Origin: Pseudomonadaceae bacterium
GTDB lineage: Bacteria > Pseudomonadota > Gammaproteobacteria > Pseudomonadales > Pseudomonadaceae
Assembly (NCBI GenBank): GCA_030602315.1
Contig: JAUVZY010000017.1
Coordinates: 1 to 64,000, forward strand
Length of the DNA: 64,000 nucleotides
Direction of reading: 5' to 3'
Of the stretch, positions 52,082 to 63,357 are shown piece by piece. The notes under the pieces are model-generated. The model was not told the origin of the DNA and did not search any database. It saw only the letters and a program-made list of their open reading frames with translations. Numbering within the stretch: the stretch's first letter is position 1; each line of letters starts with the position of its first letter. Made by a program: the position numbers and the translations under genes.

Positions 52082-53023
52082 ATGTCCCCTCGCGAAATCC
52101 GCATCGCCACCCGCAAGAGTGCCCTGGCCCTGTGGCAGGCCGAATACGTCAAGGCCCGCCTCGAGCAGGCCCATCCCGGTCTGCAGGTTAGCCTGGTGCC
52201 GATGGTCAGCCGCGGCGACAAGCTGTTGGACGCGCCGCTGGCGAAGATCGGTGGCAAGGGCCTGTTCGTCAAGGAACTGGAAACCGCGCTGCTCGAGCAG
52301 GAAGCCGATATCGCCGTGCACTCGATGAAGGACGTGCCGATGGAGTTCCCCGAAGGGCTCGGCCTGTACTGCATCTGCGAGCGCGAAGACCCGCGCGATG
52401 CGTTCGTCTCCAACCGTTTCGACAGCCTCGATGCGCTGCCCGAGGGCAGCGTGGTCGGCACCTCCAGCTTGCGCCGCCAGGCCCAGCTGCTGGCCCGCCG
52501 GCCGGATCTGAAGATCCAGTTCCTGCGCGGCAACGTGAATACCCGCCTGGCCAAGCTCGATGCCGGCGAGTATGACGCGATCATCCTCGCCGCCGCCGGG
52601 CTGATCCGCCTGGGCTTCGGCGAGCGCATCCGCGCCAGCATCGGCGTGGAAGAGAGCCTGCCGGCCGGCGGGCAGGGCGCGGTGGGTATCGAGTGCCGCA
52701 GCGCCGACCTGGATATCCAGGCCTTGCTGGCTCCGCTCAACCACGCCGAGACCGCCGCGCGGGTCAGCGCCGAGCGCGCGCTCAACCGCCATCTCAACGG
52801 CGGCTGCCAGGTGCCGATCGCCTGCTACGCGCTGCAGGAAGGCGATCAGTTGTGGCTGCGCGGACTGGTCGGCCAGCCCGATGGCAGCGTCTTGCTGCGG
52901 GCCGAGGAGCGCGCGCCGGTGGCCGATGCCGAGGCATTGGGCGTGCGTGTGGCCGAAGCGCTGCTGGCCCAGGGCGCCGGGCGCATCCTGGCCGACATCT
53001 ATGGTGAGGATCGCACGCTGTGA
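52082..53023 (+). CDS. hemC: Hydroxymethylbilane synthase
   Basis: 313 residues from the ATG at 52082. Dipyrromethane cofactor attached to Cys242 (LNGGCQVP), catalytic Asp in HSMKDVPME, and cofactor-contact arginines in [11 protein letters not shown] and [10 protein letters not shown]. It polymerises porphobilinogen to hydroxymethylbilane. A TATTAT hexamer at 52048-52053 may be its -10. It overlaps hemD by the GTGA device. Confidence 0.97.
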   Translation: MSPREIRIATRKSALALWQAEYVKARLEQAHPGLQVSLVPMVSRGDKLLDAPLAKIGGKGLFVKELETALLEQEADIAVHSMKDVPMEFPEGLGLYCICEREDPRDAFVSNRFDSLDALPEGSVVGTSSLRRQAQLLARRPDLKIQFLRGNVNTRLAKLDAGEYDAIILAAAGLIRLGFGERIRASIGVEESLPAGGQGAVGIECRSADLDIQALLAPLNHAETAARVSAERALNRHLNGGCQVPIACYALQEGDQLWLRGLVGQPDGSVLLRAEERAPVADAEALGVRVAEALLAQGAGRILADIYGEDRTL

Positions 53024-53793
53024 AAGCCTGGCGGCTGCTGCTGACCCGTCCGGAGCAGGAGTGCGCCGTCCAGGCGCAGCAGCTCGCCGAGCACGGCATT
53101 GTCAGCCATTGCCTGCCGCTGCTTGCCATCGAACCGCTGGACGAGACGCCGGAACAGCGCAGCCTGATGCTCGATCTTGACCGCTACCAGGCGGTCATCG
53201 TGGTCAGCAAGCCCGCCGCCCGCCAGGGCCTCGAACGACTGGACCGCTACTGGCCCCAGCCGCCGTTCGAGCAGCACTGGTTCACGGTCGGCGCCGCCAC
53301 CGGGCAGCTGCTGGCCGACTACGGCCTGCGGGTGCACTGGCCGGCGCGCGGCGACGATAGCGAAGCGCTGCTGGCGCATGCCGCGCTCGCCGCGGCGCTG
53401 GCCGTGCCGGAGCCGCGTGCGCTGATCATCAAGGGCGAAGGCGGGCGCGAGCTCTTGGCCGAGAGCCTGCGTGGCCAGGGGGTAAAGGTCGATACGCTGG
53501 AGGTCTACCGGCGTCGCCGGCCGGACTATCCTCTGGGAACCCTGTCCCGGCTCGTTGAGCAGGAACACCTCGATGGCCTGGTGGTCAGCAGTGGGCAGGG
53601 CCTGGAGTCACTGTGCGAGCAGGCCGGAACAGCGTGGCCTGACCTGCGCCGGCTGCCGCTGTTCGTGCCGAGTCCGCGGGTGGCCGAGATGGCGCGGGCG
53701 CTGGGCGCCTGTGATGTGGTGGACTGCCGGGGTGCGGGCACCTCGGCCTTGCTGGCGGCGCTGCGTGCTTACCCCACGCCAGCCGTCCCCTGA
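53020..53793 (+). CDS. hemD: Uroporphyrinogen-III synthase
   Basis: 257 residues from a GTG start overlapping the hemC stop. Two-domain HemD fold: [21 protein letters not shown] at the start, [32 protein letters not shown] and a late [18 protein letters not shown]; sequence conservation in HemD is low, so the context supports the call. It closes hydroxymethylbilane to uroporphyrinogen III with D-ring inversion. It precedes hemX by 16 bases. Confidence 0.95.
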   Translation: MKAWRLLLTRPEQECAVQAQQLAEHGIVSHCLPLLAIEPLDETPEQRSLMLDLDRYQAVIVVSKPAARQGLERLDRYWPQPPFEQHWFTVGAATGQLLADYGLRVHWPARGDDSEALLAHAALAAALAVPEPRALIIKGEGGRELLAESLRGQGVKVDTLEVYRRRRPDYPLGTLSRLVEQEHLDGLVVSSGQGLESLCEQAGTAWPDLRRLPLFVPSPRVAEMARALGACDVVDCRGAGTSALLAALRAYPTPAVP

Positions 53794-53809
53794 TGCAAAG
53801 GATGGAAAC

Positions 53810-55072
53810 GTGAGCGAAGCAGACAAGCCCGACAACCAACACACCGCCAAGACGCACGGCGCAGAGACGCCCCGCGAACCGTCCGCGCCCGGCGAGGCTG
53901 CGGCGGCCAGCCCCGGCGCCGCGCCGTCAGCGGCTCGAGACGCGCGGCGCGATGCCCCCGCGCCACGTCAGGCGTCCTCCGGCAAGGGCCTGGCCCTGCT
54001 GGCACTGCTGGTGGGCTTGGCCGGCCTGGGCGCCGGCGGCTATGCGCTGTTGCAGCAGCAGAAGCTGGCCACGCTGGAAGGGCAGCTCGATCAGCGCCTG
54101 GGGCGTTTCGAGTCATTGCCCGAGCGCACCCGCGAGCTGGCTCAGCGCAACGAACAACTGGCCGCCCGCTTGCAGCCGCTGGAACAGCTGCCCTCGGCGC
54201 AGACCCTGCAGGAGCGTGGCCGCTTGCTGGCCGATCTGCAGGGCCAGCAGCAACAGCTGCGCGAGCGCGTCGAGCAGGTGCTCGGCTCCAGCCGTGAGCA
54301 GTGGCGCCTGGCCGAGGCCGAATACCTGATTCGCATGGCCATGCTGCGGCTGTCCGCCATGCAGGACACCGAAAGTGCCATCGCGCTGCTCGGCGAGGCC
54401 GACCTGATCCTGCGCCGGCAGAACGATCCGGGCGCTTACGCCGCCCGTGAGCGGCTGATGGAAGGGCTCGAAGCGCTGCGCAGCCTGCCGGAGATCGACC
54501 GCACCGGTCTGTTCCTGCAGCTGGGCGCCTTGCAGGGGCGCGCCGGGCAGCTGGCGGCGCTGGCGCCGGCGTTCCAACTGGGCGAGGCGACCGGCGAGCA
54601 GCCCGAACAGCCTTTCTGGGAGCGCTGGCTGGCCGAGGCCGGCCGCTATGTGCGCATCGATCTGGACAGCGAGGCCCAGGTCAAGCCGCTGCTGGCGGGG
54701 CAGAGCCTGGCCCAGGTGCGCCTGGCCCTGTCGCTGGCCATCGAGCAGGCGCAGTGGGCCGTGCTCAACGGCAATAGCGAGGTTTACCGGCAGGCGTTGG
54801 GGCAGGCGGTGAGCCTGCTCGAGCAGCTGTTTAGCGAAGACAACGAGCAGGCCCGCGCGCTGGCCGAGCGCCTGCGTGAGCTGATGGGCCGCGAGGTGGC
54901 TGTCGAGCTACCCGAGCTGACGCCGGCCTTGCGCGCGCTGCAGGGCTATATCAGCGAGCGCGAACAGAACGGTAGCCTGCCGGCTGAACGGTCGCAGGAG
55001 CCCTCGGCAGCCGGCGAGCAGCCGGACGCCGGAGCCGAGCCGGCGCCCGCGGCGGAGGGGGCGAGCACATGA
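53810..55072 (+). CDS. hemX: HemX-like membrane protein
   Basis: 420 residues from a GTG with AAAGGAT upstream. A Pro/Ala-rich cytoplasmic N-terminus, one helix (about 59-79), then long coiled-coil regions (QQQKLATLEGQLDQRLGRFE) and a WRLAEAEYLIRMAMLRL segment typical of HemX. Despite frequent annotation as uroporphyrinogen-III methyltransferase it lacks the SAM-binding motifs. It is thought to help organise haem synthesis at the membrane. It overlaps hemY by 4 bases. Confidence 0.92.
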   Translation: MSEADKPDNQHTAKTHGAETPREPSAPGEAAAASPGAAPSAARDARRDAPAPRQASSGKGLALLALLVGLAGLGAGGYALLQQQKLATLEGQLDQRLGRFESLPERTRELAQRNEQLAARLQPLEQLPSAQTLQERGRLLADLQGQQQQLRERVEQVLGSSREQWRLAEAEYLIRMAMLRLSAMQDTESAIALLGEADLILRRQNDPGAYAARERLMEGLEALRSLPEIDRTGLFLQLGALQGRAGQLAALAPAFQLGEATGEQPEQPFWERWLAEAGRYVRIDLDSEAQVKPLLAGQSLAQVRLALSLAIEQAQWAVLNGNSEVYRQALGQAVSLLEQLFSEDNEQARALAERLRELMGREVAVELPELTPALRALQGYISEREQNGSLPAERSQEPSAAGEQPDAGAEPAPAAEGAST

Positions 55073-56286
55073 AGCGGCTGATCCTTTATGTGCTGCTCGC
55101 GCTGCTGGCCGTCGCCGCGCTGGTCTGGGCCGTGGCCCAGGATGCGGGCTACGTGCTGATCACCTACCAGCGCTTTCGCTTCGAATCGACCTTCTGGGTC
55201 TTTCTCGCGCTGGGCTTCGGCCTGTGGTTGCTGGCCTTTGTGCTCAACCGTGTGCTGCGCCTGCTGGTGGTGTCCGGCGCGCTGGTCAACCCCTGGTCGA
55301 CACGCCATCGCAAGCGCCGGGTCGGCAAGGCGGCGATGCTGGGTCAGCGCGAACTGGCCGAAGGTCGCTGGACGCAGGCGCTCGAGCACCTGCGCGTGGC
55401 CGCGGAGCGCGACAAGCAGCCGCTGATGCATTATCTGGGCGCGGCGCGGGCGGCCAACGAGGCTGGCCTGTACGCCGAGAGCGATGCGCTGCTGGACAAG
55501 GCGCTGGCGCGCGAGCCGGATGCGGCACTGGCGGTGGGGCTGGCGCGCTCGCGTCTGCTGATCGAGCGCGGCGAGCCGGCACAGGCGCGCGATGTGCTCA
55601 AGACGCTGCATGCGGAGCATCCGCGCAATGTGCAGGTCCTGCAGCTGCTGCAGCAGATCCATGTGCACCTGGAAGAGTGGATGGCGCTGTGCACGCTGCT
55701 GCCGGAGCTGCGCAAGCTCAAGGTGTTGCCGGTACCCAGGCTCGATGAGCTGGAGCGCCTGGCCTGGACGGCGGCGCTGGAGCAAAGCGCGGCCGGGGTC
55801 GGCGAGGCAGGGGAGGGCCTGGAACGTCTGGAGCGTCGCTGGCAGGACGTGCCGTCCGGACTGCGCGCCGAGCCTTCGCTGGTGCATGCCTATGCGGCCG
55901 GCCTGGCCCGGCTCGGCGCCCCGGTGCGTGCGGAAGAGGTGCTGTGCGCGGCACTCAAGCGACGTTTCGACGATCCGCTGGTCGATCTGTATGGACGCAT
56001 CGAAGGGCGCGATGCCGCCCGTCAGCTGGCCGCCGCCGAAGGTTGGCTGAAACACTACCCCGAGGATGCGGTGCTGCTGCTGGCGTTGGGGCGACTGAGT
56101 CTGCGTAACCAGTTGTGGGGCAAGGCACGCGACTACTTCGAGGCCAGCCTGCGTTTCGCCCATCGCCCGGAAACCTGCGTCGAACTGGCGCGACTTCTCG
56201 CCCACATGGGCGATACGGGGCGCAGCAATCAGCTGTTTCAGGAAGGGCTCGGCCTTTACGAGCGCAGCCTGCCGACCCTGCGCTGA
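55069..56286 (+). CDS. hemY: HemY-type TPR membrane protein
   Basis: 405 residues. Two N-terminal helices (about 5-24 and 41-65) precede TPR-like helical repeats (GQRELAEGRWTQALEHLRVAAE, LLALGRLSLRNQLWGKARDYFEASL). This is the proteobacterial HemY of haem biosynthesis operons, unrelated to Bacillus HemY oxidase. It probably acts as a scaffold with HemX. It starts in the hemX stop. A dsbB-like gene follows after 119 bases. Confidence 0.93.
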   Translation: MKRLILYVLLALLAVAALVWAVAQDAGYVLITYQRFRFESTFWVFLALGFGLWLLAFVLNRVLRLLVVSGALVNPWSTRHRKRRVGKAAMLGQRELAEGRWTQALEHLRVAAERDKQPLMHYLGAARAANEAGLYAESDALLDKALAREPDAALAVGLARSRLLIERGEPAQARDVLKTLHAEHPRNVQVLQLLQQIHVHLEEWMALCTLLPELRKLKVLPVPRLDELERLAWTAALEQSAAGVGEAGEGLERLERRWQDVPSGLRAEPSLVHAYAAGLARLGAPVRAEEVLCAALKRRFDDPLVDLYGRIEGRDAARQLAAAEGWLKHYPEDAVLLLALGRLSLRNQLWGKARDYFEASLRFAHRPETCVELARLLAHMGDTGRSNQLFQEGLGLYERSLPTLR

Positions 56287-56405
56287 GTCATGCCGGGTGC
56301 CGGCGGGGGCCGTTGGACAGGTCCCAGTCGGTGCCGGCCTTGCTTGTCAGGCTTTCGCCCTTTCCTTACCGTAGCGGCTATTTTTTCTGCCGCGCGGAGT
56401 TTTCC

Positions 56406-56897
56406 ATGAGCCTGGCAAGCCCCCGATTCACCTTCTTCCTGGCCTTCATCGGCTGTCTGGTCATCCTGGCGCTGGCGCTCTATCTCGAGCATGTGGTCGG
56501 TCTGGCACCGTGCCCGTTGTGCATCGTTCAGCGGGTCTGCGTGATTGCCTTTGGCATCGTCTGCCTGATTGCCGCGATCCATGGTCCGGGCCTTGCCGGG
56601 CGCCGCGGCTATGCCGCCGGCGCCGGCCTGTTCGCCCTGTTCGGCGCAGGAACGGCCATTCGTCAGGTGTGGCTGCAAAGCCTGCCGCCGGAAGATCTGC
56701 CCAGCTGCCTGCCCAGCCTCGAATACATGATGGAGGCGCTGCCGTTCCAGGAGATCGTCCGTCTGGTGCTGCATGGCACCGCCGAGTGCGCCGAGGTCGG
56801 CTGGACCATGCTGGGGCTGAGCATTCCTGAATGGAGCCTGCTGATGTTCATCGGCATGCTCGCCTTCTGCGTCTGGCAGTTCCTGCGTCGCGGCTGA
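56406..56897 (+). CDS. dsbH: DsbB-family disulfide oxidoreductase DsbH
   Basis: 163 residues, four transmembrane helices. Redox pairs: Cys36-Cys39 in APCPLC next to the first helix and Cys101/Cys128 in the second periplasmic loop, plus the quinone-site Arg after the first pair (QRVCV). It reoxidises a DsbA-like protein and passes electrons to quinone. By position after hemY and before algQ it matches P. aeruginosa DsbH (PA5256), the second DsbB of the genus. Confidence 0.93.
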   Translation: MSLASPRFTFFLAFIGCLVILALALYLEHVVGLAPCPLCIVQRVCVIAFGIVCLIAAIHGPGLAGRRGYAAGAGLFALFGAGTAIRQVWLQSLPPEDLPSCLPSLEYMMEALPFQEIVRLVLHGTAECAEVGWTMLGLSIPEWSLLMFIGMLAFCVWQFLRRG

Positions 56898-57112
56898 ACG
56901 GTTCGAACTCCGCTGGAAAGGTGGCGGTCTGTGCTGGAGCCACCGCGTCGCTGCGTTATGCGCGAGACGTGTTCGTCGGCCTACGGGTTGATGCTCGGGC
57001 GCGGGGGGCATAGTCTGGCCAGACGGCGCCAAGAATGTTTGCGCCGCTTCTCGTCGAGCCGGCCTGCAGGGTCGGTGTAATGCACACAATCGGTTAGGGA
57101 AGTGAGGACATC

Positions 57113-57577
57113 ATGCTCGAGAGTTGCCGTAATGCGCAGGAACGTTGGGGAGGCGTGCACCAGCTGATCGATCGCTGGCTGCAGGAGCGCGAGGAATTGA
57201 GCGCGGCCTATGCGTCCCTGCGGGACCATCTCGATGGTGCTACCCGGGAAGCCTTGCAGGAGTTCTGCAGCATCCTGGTCGACTATTGCTCGGCAGGCCA
57301 CTTCGAGGTCTACGAGCAGCTGGTGCGCGAGGCCAGGGCCTTCAACGACCAGCGCGGGCTCGATCTGGCCGCCCAGATCTATCCGCGCATCGAGGCGCTG
57401 ACCGATATGCTGCTGACCTTCAACGATCAGTGCGAGCGCGGTGAATGCCACGACAGCCCCTCGTTGGAGCTGGATTTTGCTCGGGTCGGCGAGCTCTTGC
57501 AGGAGCGTTTCGAGCTGGAAGACTGCCTGATCGAAGTGCTACATAATGCCCACAAACAGGTGGCCGCCACTGCCTAG
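57113..57577 (+). CDS. algQ: Anti-sigma-70 regulator AlgQ (Rsd family)
   Basis: 154 residues, all-helical. It starts [23 protein letters not shown] and has the conserved [26 protein letters not shown] core and a C-terminal [17 protein letters not shown]. The Rsd/AlgQ family binds region 4 of RpoD and reshapes sigma use; in P. aeruginosa AlgQ affects alginate, siderophore and virulence genes. It has its own upstream gap of 215 bases, which contains the small inverted repeat GTGT-AATGC-ACAC near 57075. It precedes algP by 36 bases. Confidence 0.94.
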   Translation: MLESCRNAQERWGGVHQLIDRWLQEREELSAAYASLRDHLDGATREALQEFCSILVDYCSAGHFEVYEQLVREARAFNDQRGLDLAAQIYPRIEALTDMLLTFNDQCERGECHDSPSLELDFARVGELLQERFELEDCLIEVLHNAHKQVAATA

Positions 57578-57613
57578 GACGGCCACAGACCACGTCTCGC
57601 AAGGAGTCGCGTC

Positions 57614-58237
57614 ATGCCTGCCAAGAAAAAGCCCGCCGTCACCACGCCCCTGCAACTGTTGGAGCAGCTGTCCGGCGATCTGCTGAAGTATTTCGAAAAG
57701 GCCTGTGGCAAGGCGCTGGACGAGGCCGAAGGGTTGTTGGCCGAGCTCGAAAAGGAGCGCGCGCGCAGCCAGGACAAGCTGCACAAGGCCCAGGAGAAGC
57801 GCGCCGCCGCCGTTGAGGCGGGCAAGCTCAAGGCGCAGGCCAAGGCCGAGGCGCGTATCGCCGAACTCGACACGCTGCTGGCACAGCTGCAGGTGCGTCA
57901 GCAGCAGCTTCTGACCTACCTCGCGCAGCTGCGCCGTGACAGCGATCGCGGTCTGCAACTGGCCAAGGGGATTCGCGAGGTCGAGCTCTCGGCGCGCGCA
58001 GCCCAGCAACCGGCGCCCGAGGAGCTGGCGAAGAAGGCTCCGCGCCGTACCAGTCAGCCGGTCGCCCGCGCGGCCGCCGCCGGTGCGCCGCGCGTCGCCC
58101 GTCCGCGTCCGGCCGCCGCCAAACCCGCTGCGCCAGCGGCGGCCAAGCCCAAGGCAGCGAGCAAGCCTGCCGCCAGCAAGCCTGCGCCACGCCGTCCGGC
58201 GGCGAAGAAAACCCCGCCGACTCAACCCTCCGAGTAA
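57614..58237 (+). CDS. algP: AlgP, histone H1-like regulator (short form)
   Basis: 207 residues. The N-terminal coiled-coil region (TPLQLLEQLSGDLLKYFEKACGKALDEAEGLLAEL...) is the conserved AlgP domain; the last 70 residues are Lys/Pro/Ala-rich, histone-H1-like. P. aeruginosa AlgP is about 350 residues with a long run of KPAA repeats; here only a few KPAA/KPKAA units remain. The basic tail should bind DNA without sequence specificity; the role in alginate control described for AlgR3 depends on strain. Its end overlaps the next convergent gene by 16 bases. Confidence 0.92.
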   Translation: MPAKKKPAVTTPLQLLEQLSGDLLKYFEKACGKALDEAEGLLAELEKERARSQDKLHKAQEKRAAAVEAGKLKAQAKAEARIAELDTLLAQLQVRQQQLLTYLAQLRRDSDRGLQLAKGIREVELSARAAQQPAPEELAKKAPRRTSQPVARAAAAGAPRVARPRPAAAKPAAPAAAKPKAASKPAASKPAPRRPAAKKTPPTQPSE

Positions 58238-58689
58238 GCGGCGCGCGCCGCCTCCTGCAGGCGTGCGCGCTCGCTGGCTGCCAAACGCTCCTGCAGCACC
58301 GCCGGCAGCCAGGGCTGTGCGTCCGGGCCGGCCGGCCAGCGCGCGCAGGTCTCTTCCAGTCGCTCCAGCAGCTGCTGTTCGGCGGCCAGTTCCAGTTCCT
58401 GCAGTCGCGTTCTGAGCGCTCTGAGGGCCGGATCGCCGGCCGCGGCGGGCTTCCAGGCCTGGCGCAGCTGACGCAAGGGCGCGACGACGCGCTGCTGCCA
58501 GTCCGCCGCCTGTGCCCCCAGCTGTTCGCCGCGCACGGGCGTCCAGCCGACGGCGCGCTGATCCAGCCACAGCGCGCAGAGCAGCAGGCAGACATCCATC
58601 CCCTGATCCTGGGCTTTGAGGCACAGCTCGGCGACTGGCGGCTCGGCATAGCAGCGGCAGGCGAAATCCCACAGGTGCGGCTTGGGCAT
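58222..58689 (-). CDS. TIGR02444 family protein
   Basis: 155 residues. Opening WDFACRCYAEPPVAELCLKAQDQGMDVCLLLCALWLDQRAVGW is the defining region of TIGR02444, a small helical family found in Pseudomonas and relatives next to algP and the ABC-F gene. Function unknown. Its 3' end overlaps the end of algP by 16 bases, so each stop codon lies inside the other gene. Confidence 0.85.
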   Translation of the reverse strand: MPKPHLWDFACRCYAEPPVAELCLKAQDQGMDVCLLLCALWLDQRAVGWTPVRGEQLGAQAADWQQRVVAPLRQLRQAWKPAAAGDPALRALRTRLQELELAAEQQLLERLEETCARWPAGPDAQPWLPAVLQERLAASERARLQEAARAAYSEG

Positions 58690-58797
58690 GGCGGTCTCCT
58701 TCAGGCGCGCCCAGCATAACCAGCCGGCGGCCGGGCGAGGTTTTTTTCCCGGCGCCGCATTGGCCGCAGGGGTGAACTGCTAAACTCTCGCGCCATC

Positions 58798-60704
<1,907 letters not shown>

Positions 60705-60708
<4 letters not shown>

Positions 60709-61286
60709 ATGGCAGCTGGCCGCAGCTCACCGAGCTGTGGGGGGCGCAGCTGCTGATGGGCGGCCAGATTCTGCTGATCGTGGTATTCGCCCTGATCGCC
60801 CAGCGCCTGGTGGTGCGCGGGCTGGCCGGGCTGGCCCGGCGTTATCCGTTGCCGGCAGAAATCCTGCTGCCGATTCGCACCGGTTCGCGCTGGCTGATCA
60901 TCGGCGGTGCGCTGATCATGGTGCTCGAGCGCTTCGGTGTCTCGGCCACCGTGCTGTGGACGGCCATCTCCGGGTTTCTCGCGGTCGCCGCGGTGGCGTT
61001 CTTCGCCATGTGGAGCGTGCTGTCGAACCTGTTGTGCACCGTGTTCATCCTGAGCGTCGGCTCGTTTCGCGTCGGCGATCGCATCGAGGTGATCGACAGC
61101 GCCGACAAGCCGGGCGTCAGGGGCCAGGTCGTCGACATCAACCTGCTTTACACCACCCTGCAGGAAACCCACGAGAACGGTGACAGCAACCTGGTGCAGA
61201 TCCCCAATAGCCTGTTCTTTCAGAAAATGATGCGCCGCTGGCATAGCGCCGACGCGGCCACGCCTCCCTCTCTTCCTCACGAGTGA
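60705..61286 (+). CDS. MscS-like mechanosensitive channel protein (short)
   Basis: 193 residues from a GTG overlapping the ABC-F stop. Two to three N-terminal helices (about 15-33, 60-78, 84-110), then the MscS beta domain with FRVGDRIEVIDSADKPGVRGQVVDINLLYTTLQ and IPNSLFFQKMMRR. It is much shorter than E. coli MscS (286) and lacks the C-terminal vestibule domain, ending soon after the beta domain. It should be a small osmotic or solute channel. It ends within the terC start. Confidence 0.88.
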
Positions 61287-62050
61287 TCACACCATTGGAA
61301 TGGCTCTCTAGCCCCGAGATCTGGGTGGCGTTTCTGACCTTGACGGCTCTGGAAATCGTCCTCGGCATCGACAACATCATCTTCATCTCCATCCTGGTCA
61401 GCCGGTTGCCCAAGGCGCAGCAGCCGAAGGCGCGCTTTTTCGGGCTGGCGCTGGCCATGGGCACGCGCATCCTGCTGCTGCTTTCGATCGCCTGGGTGAT
61501 GCGCCTGACCGCCGATCTGTTCGAGGTGTTCGGCGAGGGTATCTCCGGGCGCGATCTGATCCTGTTCTTCGGCGGTCTGTTTCTGCTGTTCAAGAGCACC
61601 ACCGAGATCTGGCACAGCGTCGAGGGCGAGGAGGAAGGGCAGCAGGGCGGCGGTGGCAAGGCCGGCTTTCTGGGCGTGATTCTGCAGATCGCGGTGATCG
61701 ACATCATCTTCTCGCTCGATTCGGTGATTACCGCCGTGGGGCTGGTGGATCATGTGCCGGTGATGGTGGCCGCCATCGTCATCGCGGTGATCGTGATGAT
61801 GCTCGCCGCCGGCACCATCAGCGATTTCATCGAGAAACACCCGTCACTCAAGCTGCTGGCGCTGTCGTTCCTCATCGTGGTCGGCACGCTGCTGGTGGCC
61901 GAGTCGTTCGACGTGCACGTGCCCAAGGGTTATGTCTACTTCGCCATGGCCTTCTCGCTGGCGGTGGAGGCGCTGAATATCCGTATGCGGACACTGCGCA
62001 GCCGGCGCCTGAAGGCACCGCTCAAGCTGAACCGCCAGCTGCCGGAGTAG
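61283..62050 (+). CDS. TerC family integral membrane protein
   Basis: 255 residues from a GTG overlapping the mscS-like stop. Seven or so helices with the TerC motif LEIVLGIDNIIFISILV (acidic residues in the first helix) and a second, DIIFSLDSVITAVG, in the middle. TerC/Alx proteins are linked to metal (Mn2+) export and tellurite tolerance. Here no ter operon is present, so a manganese or general metal role is more likely. It ends in a UUCG-loop hairpin. Confidence 0.9.
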   Translation: MITPLEWLSSPEIWVAFLTLTALEIVLGIDNIIFISILVSRLPKAQQPKARFFGLALAMGTRILLLLSIAWVMRLTADLFEVFGEGISGRDLILFFGGLFLLFKSTTEIWHSVEGEEEGQQGGGGKAGFLGVILQIAVIDIIFSLDSVITAVGLVDHVPVMVAAIVIAVIVMMLAAGTISDFIEKHPSLKLLALSFLIVVGTLLVAESFDVHVPKGYVYFAMAFSLAVEALNIRMRTLRSRRLKAPLKLNRQLPE

Positions 62051-62058
62051 GTGCTGAC

Positions 62059-62082
62059 CACGGGGCGCTTCGGCGCCCCGTG
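62059..62082 (+). terminator. UUCG-loop hairpin after terC
   Basis: 10-bp stem CACGGGGCGC/GCGCCCCGTG closed by a TTCG loop, 8 bases after the stop. There is no T-run, but the very stable tetraloop stem suggests termination or 3'-end protection. Confidence 0.6.
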
Positions 62083-62153
62083 CGTTGCGCCACCACAGGC
62101 CGTTGCCGCGCCCGGCCTGGATTAACATGGACGCCTTTCCAGAGGAGTACCCG

Positions 62154-62627
62154 ATGCGAGTGTGGATCGACGCCGACGCCTGCCCCCGCGCTGCCCGTGA
62201 TCAGGTGATCAAGTTCGCCTTGAAGCGCAAGTTCGAGGTGGTGATGGTCGCCGGTCAGGCCCAGGTCAAGCCGGCGTTCGCCTGCGTGCGGCTGATCGTG
62301 GTGCCGAGTGGACCGGATGCGGCCGACGATTATCTGGTCGAACATGCCGCGCCCGGCGAGCTGGTGATCTGCAGCGACGTGCCGCTGGCCGACCGCCTGG
62401 TGAAGAAGGGCGTCGCCGCGCTGGACCCGCGCGGGCGCGAGTTCGACGAGCGCAACATGGGCGAGCGGCTGGCGGTGCGCAACCTGTTCACCGACCTGCG
62501 CGAGCAGGGCCAGGTCGGTGGCGGCCAGGCGGCCTACGGCGAGCGCGATCGACAGGCCTTCGCCAATGCCCTCGACCGCCTGCTCACCCGCCTGACGCGG
62601 CAGGCGCCACCCGCCGCGCCGTGCTGA
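62154..62627 (+). CDS. YaiI/YqxD (UPF0178) family protein
   Basis: 157 residues from the ATG at 62154, preceded by AGAGGAG. N-terminal WIDADACPRAARDQVIKFA with the conserved Asp residues and GPDAADDYLVEHAAPGELVICSDVPLADRLVKKG are UPF0178 hallmarks. The acidic cluster suggests a PIN/NYN-like nuclease fold. Function unproven. It converges on elbB with a 10-base gap. Confidence 0.88.
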   Translation: MRVWIDADACPRAARDQVIKFALKRKFEVVMVAGQAQVKPAFACVRLIVVPSGPDAADDYLVEHAAPGELVICSDVPLADRLVKKGVAALDPRGREFDERNMGERLAVRNLFTDLREQGQVGGGQAAYGERDRQAFANALDRLLTRLTRQAPPAAPC

Positions 62628-62637
62628 CCGGCTCGGC

Positions 62638-63294
62638 TCAGGCCAGTTCGAGCACCTGATCGACCAGCTTGTTGATGCCGCTGGCGGCCTGGCTGATCGA
62701 TTCGGCGAGCATGTAGGCCGGCGTGCTGACCAGCTTGTGCTGGCGGTCGACGACGATCTCCTCGACGGTGGCTTCCTTGTGATGTGCCCCCATCTGCCGC
62801 GCCGCGCCGGCGGCCTCGCAGTCGTCGCTGCCCAGGGTACAGGTGACCCCCGCCCCGAAAATGCGCGCGGCCATCGCCGGGGCGATGCAGATCAGCCCGA
62901 TCGGCTTGCCGGCCTTGGCAAAGCCCTGGGCCAGGGCGAGAAACTCCGGATTGACCTGGCAATCGGCACCCTTGACCGCAAAGTCGCATAGGTTCTTCGC
63001 CGCGCCGAAGCCGCCGGGCACGATCAGCGCATCGAAGTCGGCCACCTGGGCTTCTGACAGCGGCTTGATCTTGCCGCGCGCCAGTCGCGCCGCTTCCACC
63101 AGCACGTTGCGCGTCTCGCCGGTTGCCTCGCCGGTCAGGTGATTGATCACATGCATCTGCGCAATGTCCGGCGCGAAGCACTGCACCTGCGCGCCGCGCT
63201 GATCCAGCCTAAGCAGGGTGATGACGCTCTCGTAGATTTCCGAGCCGTCGTAGACGCCACAGCCGGAAAGCACCACGGCCACTTTCTTGTTCAT
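62638..63294 (-). CDS. elbB: ElbB-type glyoxalase/DJ-1-like protein
   Basis: 218 residues. DJ-1/PfpI-like fold: VLSGCGVYDGSEIYESVITLL at the start, CFAPDIAQMHVINHLTGE, LIVPGGFGAAKNLCDFA, and the nucleophile Cys in LICIAPAMAARIFG. E. coli ElbB has weak glyoxalase activity and was linked to isoprenoid production; it was once taken for a sigma-cross-reacting protein. It is preceded by AGGAG and is divergent from hemB. Confidence 0.92.
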   Translation of the reverse strand: MNKKVAVVLSGCGVYDGSEIYESVITLLRLDQRGAQVQCFAPDIAQMHVINHLTGEATGETRNVLVEAARLARGKIKPLSEAQVADFDALIVPGGFGAAKNLCDFAVKGADCQVNPEFLALAQGFAKAGKPIGLICIAPAMAARIFGAGVTCTLGSDDCEAAGAARQMGAHHKEATVEEIVVDRQHKLVSTPAYMLAESISQAASGINKLVDQVLELA

Positions 63295-63357
63295 TGGAAG
63301 GACTCCTGGTGGGATAGGTTGATGGTCATGCTAATACGACCGCCGAGGGCAGGTTAA

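Noticed and set aside
53810-55072. HemX as uroporphyrinogen-III methyltransferase
   Set aside because: The protein is a membrane-anchored coiled coil without the GxGxGD-type SAM-binding motifs of the methyltransferase, so the enzymatic name was not used.
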